DNA from: an uncultured Pirellulaceae bacterium
GTDB lineage: Bacteria; Planctomycetota; Planctomycetia; Pirellulales; Pirellulaceae
Reading direction: 5' to 3'
Length of the DNA stretch: 20,530 bases
Assembly (NCBI GenBank): GCA_934278005.1
Contig: CAKQWG010000047.1
Location: forward strand, 1-20,530
Positions 14,867 to 20,530 of this stretch are shown one piece after another. Every line of letters begins with the position of its first letter. Position 1 is the first letter of the stretch. Below the pieces are notes generated by a model, which did not search any database, was not told the DNA's origin, and worked only from the letters and a program-made list of their open reading frames with translations. The translations under genes were made by a program, and so were the position numbers.

Positions 14867-16081
14867 ATGCCCACGCACGAGCGCATAGCAATTGCCGACG
14901 AACAGCTGTTGCGTCTAATAGTCCAAGCCTCTCCCGCGGGTTTGCTGCTGGTGGACGGCGATGGCAAAATCGTGCTTGTCAGCGGGCGGGCCCTGGAATT
15001 CTTTGGCTACAGCGAAAAAGAACTCATCGGTCAACCAGTGGCTCTGCTGATCCCTGCCGCACACCATGCCGCACACACCGAGCAAATGGCGCGCTATATG
15101 TCTCACCCACAGACTCGCACTATGGGGGCGGGCCGCGACCTGTTGGCTCGGCGCAGGGATGGCAGCGACTTCCCGGTAGACATCAGTTTGCATCCGCTGA
15201 CCACCGAACACGGGACGTATATCTTGGCCAACATTCTCGATGCCACGGCCCGACGCCAGGCCGAGCCGGAGGTCAAGCGCCAGCATGCGCTTGAGCGATT
15301 GGCGCTGCTAGGCCAATTGGCCGGCGGAGTCGCGCACGAGATCCGCACTCCTTTGTCTGTCATCCGCAACGATGCCTGCTATCTGCAAACCCTGGCCGAT
15401 CAGCTGGATCCCGAGGGGCGCGCGTGTATTGCAGAGATCAATAGAGCGGTCAATAAAGCCGATCGCATTGTCAGTGAACTGCTGGACTTCACTCGTGAGC
15501 CGCCTACGCATGTTGAGCCGATCCTATTGAAAAGCGTGCTGGACGAGGCCTTGGCCGACTATCCAATACCTGCTGGAGTTCGCTTTTGCACGCCGGACGC
15601 CGAGCTTTTAGGGCGTGTGGCTGTCGAGGCGGACGGTGAGCAAATTGCCCGCATACTGATCAACTTGTTCCGCAACGCGGTGCAGGCCATGCAGGGCGAC
15701 GGGGTCCTGTCGGTAAGCTTGTCCGTCGACGCCACGCATGCTCGGCTAAGTGTATGTGACAGTGGGCCAGGCGTCGGCCCCGCCGCGCGGCACGCGATCT
15801 TCGAGCCACTGTATACGGCCAAGGCCAATGGTATCGGACTGGGACTATCGATCTCGCAGCGTTATGCCCAGTGGAACCAAGGCTCGCTGGAGCTGATCGA
15901 TTCCCCGCACGATGGCGCCTGTTTTTGCTTGACTCTGCCGCTTTCCCAGCCAGCTAAAACGCTCAAAGAAAACGTGCCGCGTCCACGCTCTGAGCATGCT
16001 CCGCCGGGCCGGCTCGTAAGGCCGAACGGCAGGCTGACCTCAGGCCGCGATCCCGTCGAGGAGAGCGACTGTGATCCATAG
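14867..16081 (+). CDS. Soluble PAS-domain sensor histidine kinase
   Basis: A 404-residue kinase without transmembrane segments. A PAS domain covers about residues 12-128, a HisKA dimerisation domain about 143-210 with phospho-acceptor His157 in GGVAHEIRTPLS, and a HATPase domain about 218-360. The HATPase has the N box around Asn270 (NLFRNAVQAM), the G1 box DSGPG (298-302), an F box with Phe312 (FEPLYT) and the G2 box GIGLGLS (322-328). It resembles NtrB/FixL-type cytoplasmic kinases. A 44-residue Arg/Pro-rich tail follows the catalytic domain with no recognised fold. The ATG lies 3 nt after the usp stop. Its likely targets are the receiver domains of the next two genes. The ligand of its PAS domain is unknown. 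Confidence 0.9.
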   Translation: MPTHERIAIADEQLLRLIVQASPAGLLLVDGDGKIVLVSGRALEFFGYSEKELIGQPVALLIPAAHHAAHTEQMARYMSHPQTRTMGAGRDLLARRRDGSDFPVDISLHPLTTEHGTYILANILDATARRQAEPEVKRQHALERLALLGQLAGGVAHEIRTPLSVIRNDACYLQTLADQLDPEGRACIAEINRAVNKADRIVSELLDFTREPPTHVEPILLKSVLDEALADYPIPAGVRFCTPDAELLGRVAVEADGEQIARILINLFRNAVQAMQGDGVLSVSLSVDATHARLSVCDSGPGVGPAARHAIFEPLYTAKANGIGLGLSISQRYAQWNQGSLELIDSPHDGACFCLTLPLSQPAKTLKENVPRPRSEHAPPGRLVRPNGRLTSGRDPVEESDCDP

Positions 16082-16159
16082 CCTTCCAGTTCGGCCCACC
16101 GCCGGTGACGCGCCGTGGATCGGCCGAGTTCCGTCGCTCCCCGTAAGTGAGCAGCTCGC

Positions 16160-17614
16160 ATGACCGACCCGCGACCACTTTCGGTACTGATCGTGGACGA
16201 CGACGACGCCACCCGCCACAGCGTGCGTCGCGTGCTGTTGCTCGATGGCTATCGGGTTGAGATGGTGGGCAGCGCCGCCGAACTGCGCAGCCTAAAAAGC
16301 CTCAACGACTTCTTCGCTATTTTGCTCGACCGCAAGCTGCCCGATGGCGACGGGAGCGAATTGCTCGAAGAGCTCAAAGCCTGGGCGCCTCATGCGTCGA
16401 TTCTGATCATTACCGGCTATGCAGACATCGACAGCACTATTCAAGCCATTCGTACCGGCGTGCATGACTATTTGATCAAGCCGGTTGAACCCGAAACGCT
16501 CCGTAAGCGGCTCAACACATTAGCCGAATTCTATCGCGTGCGTCGCGCATTGCAGCGCAGCGAAAGACGCATGTTGTTCTTAGTCGAGAACCTGCCTGCG
16601 GGTGCAATCTATCTGGATGGCGAGCGGATGTTCGGCAACAAAACAGTGGAGCGAATGACGGGCTACGCGGCGGCCGAGATTGCGACGCTCGATCAATGGT
16701 TTGCCAATCTGTGCCGCAACCGGGCCGCAGAGTGTGCAGAGATCTATCGCCAGAATCGGGCAGCTAATTTTTCGTCCGCCTTCCGCTTCCCCATCGTCCG
16801 CAAAGACGGACAACATCGTTGGCTAGAGATCGCCGGCTATCGTTACGATCCCCACGAGATCTGGCTGGTCACCGATATCACCGAACTGCAAGAAACTCAG
16901 CAGCGACTGGTGCAGTCGGAGCGTTTGGCAGCTATTGGACAAGTGGTTACCGGTTTGGCGCACGAGAGTCGCAACGCCTTGCAGCGGGCCCGTGCCTGCC
17001 TTGACCTGCTCGAACTGGATCTACCGCAACAGACCGAGCAGCTCGATCTGATCCACCGCATCCGCCGCGCACTGAATGACCTACACCGAAATTACGAGGA
17101 GGTTCGCAGCTACGCAGCCCCAATTGCGTTGGTCTACGGAGAACACAAGTTGGTTGATTTACTGCGTCTGCCATTTGACGATCTGTCGTGTGAATTTCAT
17201 GACCACGCGCATCAATTGAATATTGACGACCACACCTGTGGAACACCGCTACGCGTCGACGCACATCGAATTCGCCAACTGTTTCGCAACATCTATGAAA
17301 ATGCCATCGCTGCCAGCGCCGGTCTATGCCGTATCGACATTGACATTCGATCGGTAAAGCGCGATGGGCGAGAATACCAACGCGTGGACATTCGCGATCA
17401 TGGCAGCGGTATGGAGCCGGCTACTTTGTCGCGCTTATTCGAGCCATTCTTCACTACGAACACATCAGGAACAGGTTTGGGGATGGCGATTTGCAAGCGC
17501 ATTGTCGATGCACATGACGGCCGAATCTATGTGGACAATGCAATCGACGGCGGCGCAGTTGTGCATATCGAGTTACCACTTCAGCCCCATAAGATTTCGC
17601 CCCTTTCGGTCTAA
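16160..17614 (+). CDS. Hybrid protein: receiver - PAS - histidine kinase
   Basis: A 484-residue soluble protein with its domains in reverse order to common hybrid kinases. An N-terminal receiver (about residues 7-122) has the acidic pocket Asp13-Asp16, phospho-acceptor Asp57, Thr85 and Lys107, all conserved. A PAS domain spans about 135-245. A HisKA-like region at 250-318 carries His268 in GLAHESRNALQ, a variant of the usual HE-I/L-R-N-P-L box. A HATPase at about 330-475 has Asn381, the DHGSG box (413-417) and GTGLGM (437-442). The kinase half therefore looks active and may be gated by phosphorylation of its own receiver. There is a 78-nt gap after the first kinase gene and a 5-nt gap before the NtrC-type gene. 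The layout suggests a middle position in a relay; partner specificity is inference. Confidence 0.9.
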   Translation: MTDPRPLSVLIVDDDDATRHSVRRVLLLDGYRVEMVGSAAELRSLKSLNDFFAILLDRKLPDGDGSELLEELKAWAPHASILIITGYADIDSTIQAIRTGVHDYLIKPVEPETLRKRLNTLAEFYRVRRALQRSERRMLFLVENLPAGAIYLDGERMFGNKTVERMTGYAAAEIATLDQWFANLCRNRAAECAEIYRQNRAANFSSAFRFPIVRKDGQHRWLEIAGYRYDPHEIWLVTDITELQETQQRLVQSERLAAIGQVVTGLAHESRNALQRARACLDLLELDLPQQTEQLDLIHRIRRALNDLHRNYEEVRSYAAPIALVYGEHKLVDLLRLPFDDLSCEFHDHAHQLNIDDHTCGTPLRVDAHRIRQLFRNIYENAIAASAGLCRIDIDIRSVKRDGREYQRVDIRDHGSGMEPATLSRLFEPFFTTNTSGTGLGMAICKRIVDAHDGRIYVDNAIDGGAVVHIELPLQPHKISPLSV

Positions 17615-17619
17615 GAGCC

Positions 17620-19035
17620 ATGCAAATCCCTAACGATCACAATGTCTCGGTCCTCATCGTGGAAGACGATGACGACTTCCGCGACGCCAGCGCACGCTGG
17701 ATGCAGCGCAAAGGTTACCGAGTATCCACGGCGGCCGGCGGAGCGGAAGCGATTGGCTTGTGTCAGCAGCACGACTTTGACGTGGGCATCTTCGATATGA
17801 ATATGCCGGGCATGTCAGGCATCGAACTGCTGCAGCACGTTCGCCATCAAGCTTTCGAAATGGAAGTCATTATCCTGACTGGCCAGGGGACCATCGAATC
17901 GGCCGTGCAGGCCATGAAGTTGGGGGCTAGCGACTATCTCACAAAACCTTGCCCGCTGGGTGATCTGGAGCACCACTGCGAACTAGCCAGACAGCGTGGG
18001 CAGTTGCGGCGCGAGAACCAGCGGCTGAAGGCTATTATTTCTCGCGCGCAGTGCGCGCCGCAACTGATAGGAAATTCTCCCTGTATCCAAAAGCTGAATC
18101 GACTGATCAGCCGCATCGCGCCCACTGACAAGCCTGTCTTGATCATGGGAGAAAGCGGCACAGGTAAAGAGATTGTGGCCAAGGCCATTCAGCAGGGTAG
18201 CCCGCTGGCCGCAGCCCCCTTCGTAACGGTCAACTGCGCGGCGCTGCCGGAGACGCTCGTAGAAAGCGAACTCTTCGGCCATCAAAAGGGTTCGTTCACC
18301 GGGGCTACGGCCGAGAAGTTAGGATTGTTCGAGGTGGCCGATGGCGGCACGCTATTCATCGACGAATTGGGAGAGATGCCGCTAGCCCTGCAGCCCAAAC
18401 TGCTACGCGTGCTCGAGGATGGTTCTATGCGCCGCATCGGCTCTCACAAGGAGCGGCGAGTGACCGTGCGCATCATCGCAGCCACCAACCGCGATCTGGC
18501 CCAGGATGTCAAACACGGGCGCTTTCGTGAGGACTTATACTACCGCGTCAACGTCCTGCCCGTGTCGCTCGCACCGCTGCGCGAACGCGCCGGCGATGTA
18601 GACCTGCTGATCGATCACTTCCTGCCCTCGGGCTGGAATATAACACTCGAGGCGCGGCAAGCCATGAACCAGTACGCTTGGCCAGGGAACGTTCGCGAGT
18701 TGAGCAACATTGTGCAGCGAGCCACGATCCTAGCCGATGGCCAGCTTATCACGCTGGACGATCTGCCGCGCGAGTTTTGCAGCAGCGGTCCCGCAAATCA
18801 GCCGGGCCTCAGTCTGCCTTCGGTGCCGCCAGCCGTTACGTCGCAACACGCCGCAGAGCTGCCCAGACAGAGCGATTCGTTAGACGAAATAGCTCGAGCT
18901 CATGTGCTAGAAGTCCTAGCTAAGCACGATGGCAACAAGGCGCGTGCAGCCCGCTCGCTGGGCATCCATCGCCGCAAACTCTACCGCCTACTGGAACGCT
19001 TCGAGCTCACGGACAAGTCTTTGTCGGATCCGTAA
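17620..19035 (+). CDS. NtrC-family sigma-54-dependent response regulator
   Basis: A 471-residue activator with the complete three-domain plan. The receiver covers about residues 9-122, with Asp16-Asp18, phospho-acceptor Asp59, Thr87 and Lys109. The AAA+ sigma-54 interaction domain covers about 148-378, with Walker A GESGTGKE (177-184), sigma-54 contact loop GSFTGA (224-229), Walker B GGTLFIDE (242-249), arginine-finger segment FREDLYYR (302-309) and sensor [10 protein letters not shown] (354-361). A Fis-type helix-turn-helix occupies about 421-462. The contact loop has Ser in place of the usual Ala of GAFTGA. It starts 5 nt after the hybrid kinase stop and is the likely output of the operon, activating sigma-54 promoters elsewhere. 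Its 3' end overlaps the convergent ferrochelatase gene by 29 nt. Confidence 0.95.
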   Translation: MQIPNDHNVSVLIVEDDDDFRDASARWMQRKGYRVSTAAGGAEAIGLCQQHDFDVGIFDMNMPGMSGIELLQHVRHQAFEMEVIILTGQGTIESAVQAMKLGASDYLTKPCPLGDLEHHCELARQRGQLRRENQRLKAIISRAQCAPQLIGNSPCIQKLNRLISRIAPTDKPVLIMGESGTGKEIVAKAIQQGSPLAAAPFVTVNCAALPETLVESELFGHQKGSFTGATAEKLGLFEVADGGTLFIDELGEMPLALQPKLLRVLEDGSMRRIGSHKERRVTVRIIAATNRDLAQDVKHGRFREDLYYRVNVLPVSLAPLRERAGDVDLLIDHFLPSGWNITLEARQAMNQYAWPGNVRELSNIVQRATILADGQLITLDDLPREFCSSGPANQPGLSLPSVPPAVTSQHAAELPRQSDSLDEIARAHVLEVLAKHDGNKARAARSLGIHRRKLYRLLERFELTDKSLSDP

Positions 19036-20098
19036 CTGCCGGTCTACCGCTGCTCCCGCTGCGCGGATAGAGGCAGCAGTCGATTGGACACACATCGTGG
19101 CTGGGCCCTAAGCTGCCAACGCTCGGGCGCGTCTCAAGTGCCTCGATGCGCTCTTGCAGCAGGTCAGCAATCATACTGATAAACAGCGGATGAACGCCTA
19201 CGCTCGGCACGCGCACAAAGCCCATGCCCAACTTGGCGCACAATTGCTTGGCCTCGGTGTCTAGGTCGTACAGCACCTCGATATGGTCCGAGATGAAACC
19301 CAGTGGGGCGATCACGACGTCGCGCACGGCCGGGCCGGATGCCTCTGCAGTCGACTCCCCGGCAAGCTCTTCGATGCGATCGCAGATGTCAGGCTCCAAC
19401 CAAGCCTGTTGAGGTGGACCACTGCGACTTTGATAAACGAGCTCCCAATCCTCATGCCCCACTGCCTCGGCCACTAGACGACAGGCCTCGCTTAACTGCA
19501 GAGCATAGTTGCAGTTGTCAGCCATCGACATCGGGATGCTATGCGCGCTGAACAACAACTTGGCTGCCGAGCGTCTGTCGGCCGGTACGGTTCGCAAGCC
19601 ACCTTCAACCCGCTCCGCTTGAGCAGCGATAAACTTGGGATGGTTAAAGCCCATGCGAACTTTCTCAACGCTCGGTGCCCCCTGGCCAACGTCTCGCTGA
19701 GCCTTCAAGATGTCCTCGCGATACTGCCGACAGCCTGAGTAGCTGCTGAACATGCTAGTAAAAAAAGCGACCGTCCGCTGCCGCCCGTCGTCGCGCATGT
19801 GTCGCAGTGTGTCGGACAGAAGCGGTCGCCAATTGCGGTTGCCCCAATAGATCGGCAGTGCAATGCCGCGCTGATCCAGCTCCGCTCGCAAGGCAGCGAT
19901 CAGTGCCCGATTTTGGTCGTTGATCGGACTGACTCCATCGAATTGACGATAGTGCTCGGCGACCTCCAGCATCCGCTCATGCGGCACGTTCTTGCCGCGC
20001 AGCACGTTTTCCAGGAACGGTAGGACATCATCCATTCCCTCCGGACCACCGAAGGAAACCAGTAGGATGGAGTCGAAAGCAGAAGCAGCTTCTGTCAT
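19007..20098 (-). CDS. hemH: Ferrochelatase (HemH/CpfC), iron insertion in haem synthesis
   Basis: A 363-residue class II chelatase that inserts ferrous iron into a porphyrin. Key residues are His186 in LLFSAHSIPMSM and Glu274 in the SDHIEVLYDLD segment. The Y/C-Q-S-R-S-G-P-P and WLEPDI motifs at about 222-237 and the GFISDH motif resemble actinobacterial-type enzymes, which make coproporphyrin- rather than protoporphyrin-derived haem. Cysteines 337, 341 and 342 near the C-terminus, with Cys123 in YSGCRQY, are placed like the [2Fe-2S] ligands of cluster-bearing ferrochelatases. The ATG at 20098 is preferred over an in-frame TTG at 20128, which adds ten residues ahead of the conserved start. 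A promoter candidate lies at 20150-20179. The gene appears monocistronic in this window and converges on the sigma-54 activator gene. Confidence 0.93.
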   Translation of the reverse strand: MTEAASAFDSILLVSFGGPEGMDDVLPFLENVLRGKNVPHERMLEVAEHYRQFDGVSPINDQNRALIAALRAELDQRGIALPIYWGNRNWRPLLSDTLRHMRDDGRQRTVAFFTSMFSSYSGCRQYREDILKAQRDVGQGAPSVEKVRMGFNHPKFIAAQAERVEGGLRTVPADRRSAAKLLFSAHSIPMSMADNCNYALQLSEACRLVAEAVGHEDWELVYQSRSGPPQQAWLEPDICDRIEELAGESTAEASGPAVRDVVIAPLGFISDHIEVLYDLDTEAKQLCAKLGMGFVRVPSVGVHPLFISMIADLLQERIEALETRPSVGSLGPSHDVCPIDCCLYPRSGSSGRPAVTDPTKTCP

Positions 20099-20149
20099 AA
20101 GTTCGGCCGTAATGTCGCGAGGTATCAATGGACGGAGTTAGATTACTCA

Positions 20150-20179
20150 GATATATCAAAACCTGAGAGATTTAATCAA
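20150..20179 (-). promoter_or_regulatory. Candidate promoter of ferrochelatase
   Basis: On the minus strand TTGATT (20174-20179) and TATATC (20150-20155) are 18 nt apart, about 50 nt before the ATG. A short CTCAG/CTGAG inverted repeat (20146-20150 and 20163-20167) overlaps the -10 side. No experimental support is available. Confidence 0.4.
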
Positions 20180-20217
20180 GCAAAGCTTAGACTCTGCAGA
20201 TGGGTTAGCGGTAGAAG

Positions 20218-20252
20218 AAAAAAGGCCCACCAAGCATTGTACTTGACGGGCC
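20218..20252 (-). terminator. Intrinsic (rho-independent) terminator
   Basis: Read on the minus strand, arms GGCCCGTCAAG and CTTGGTGGGCC form an 11-bp stem with two G-U pairs and a 7-nt loop (20224-20252). Six T follow directly (20218-20223). This ends a transcript arriving from beyond 20252, separating it from the ferrochelatase gene. Confidence 0.85.
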
Positions 20253-20530
20253 GTCTTACGCACGATGTGGTCTCACACACCTGTGGAGAACATCGTTTTC
20301 ACTCTAGATCCTCGCTTCCGGTGGAATAGTTGGCTCTGTCGCCCTTAATCTTTAGCCCAGCGGGCGGCACATCCCTGCCGGCCGCGTAAGCCGCCGGTTT
20401 GCAAGCATAACGACCGGAGGAGTGTCCCTGCTCGCAGCTTGGCAGAGCTAATCCCTGTACCGGCCAGTTGGAAACGGTACGTGCCAGCGCTGGAGCTGTC
20501 GATTCTGGATGTCAGCCGCATGGAAGATGC
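20253..20530. other. Gene-poor structured region upstream of the terminator
   Basis: No convincing protein gene is visible in these 278 bases. The region is dense in inverted repeats: ACGATGT/ACATCGT (20262-20268 and 20290-20296), the GTAA-looped hairpin at 20378-20397, CCGGT/ACCGG (20394-20398 and 20413-20417), GTACCG/CGGTAC (20457-20462 and 20475-20480), and the palindrome CCAGCGCTGG (20484-20493). It directly precedes the minus-strand terminator, so it may be a non-coding RNA or a long 3' UTR of a gene beyond the window. No RNase P, tmRNA, SRP RNA or tRNA signature was recognised. Confidence 0.45.
20378..20397. repeat. REP-like hairpin with GTAA loop
   Basis: CCGGCCGC and GCCGCCGG pair over 7 of 8 positions around a GTAA tetraloop, which as plus-strand RNA would be a GNRA loop. 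A second imperfect hairpin, GGCGGCA/TGCCGGC, lies just to its left, giving a clustered REP-type arrangement. The element family has not been verified here. Confidence 0.5.

Noticed and set aside
20345..20530. Minus-strand open frame reaching the window edge (about 61 codons), and a second one in another frame ending near 20308
   Set aside because: Neither translation resembles a known protein; the second lacks a plausible start after an in-frame TGA. The region is better explained by inverted repeats. A gene end cannot be fully excluded because the window stops here.
1..20530. CRISPR arrays, insertion sequences, tRNA or rRNA genes
   Set aside because: No regularly spaced repeats, transposase genes, terminal inverted repeats or conserved RNA signatures were seen.

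Overview
The window looks like chromosomal DNA of a planctomycete, most likely of the Pirellula/Rhodopirellula/Blastopirellula type. The main evidence is the pairing of a DUF1549/DUF1553 protein with a CxxCH motif and a Tat-exported DUF1501 protein. Both families are strongly expanded in Planctomycetes. An operon-embedded ECF sigma factor, a giant PQQ-propeller/TPR exported protein, weak Shine-Dalgarno sites and frequent GTG/TTG starts fit the same picture. The assignment rests on gene content only; no rRNA or tRNA is present.

Layout. (1) 7-6901, plus strand: an exported 1528-residue PQQ/TPR protein, then a YidE/AspT-type transporter 13 nt downstream, then an HxpB/YniC-like sugar-phosphate phosphatase. 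(2) 7028-13452, minus strand, read right to left as one tight four-gene unit: a DUF1549/DUF1553 protein, a DUF1501 protein, an ECF sigma factor, and a single-pass membrane protein with a divergent DUF1549/DUF1553-like outer part and a CxxCH motif. (3) 13453-13927: a divergent control region with a 24-bp near-palindrome, a tandem 9-mer and candidate promoters for both directions. (4) 13928-19035, plus strand: a signalling operon made of a tandem universal stress protein, a soluble PAS histidine kinase, a receiver-PAS-kinase hybrid, and an NtrC-type sigma-54 activator. (5) 19007-20098, minus strand: ferrochelatase, overlapping the activator gene tail to tail by 29 nt. (6) 20099-20530: a candidate ferrochelatase promoter, a strong minus-strand intrinsic terminator, and a run of hairpins with no convincing protein gene, reaching the window edge.

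How the parts may work together. The two central units are divergent and both regulatory. The left one pairs an ECF sigma factor with an adjacent membrane protein shaped like an anti-sigma factor or sensor (cytoplasmic N-terminus, one helix, large exported part with a possible haem site). The right one is a cytoplasmic phospho-signalling chain ending in a sigma-54 activator, led by a two-domain ATP-binding-type Usp. The shared promoter region with an operator-like palindrome could couple them. These functional links are inference from gene order and domain content. The most novel candidates are the sigma/DUF1549 membrane pair, the Usp-kinase-hybrid-NtrC operon, and the structured element upstream of the terminator at the right edge.
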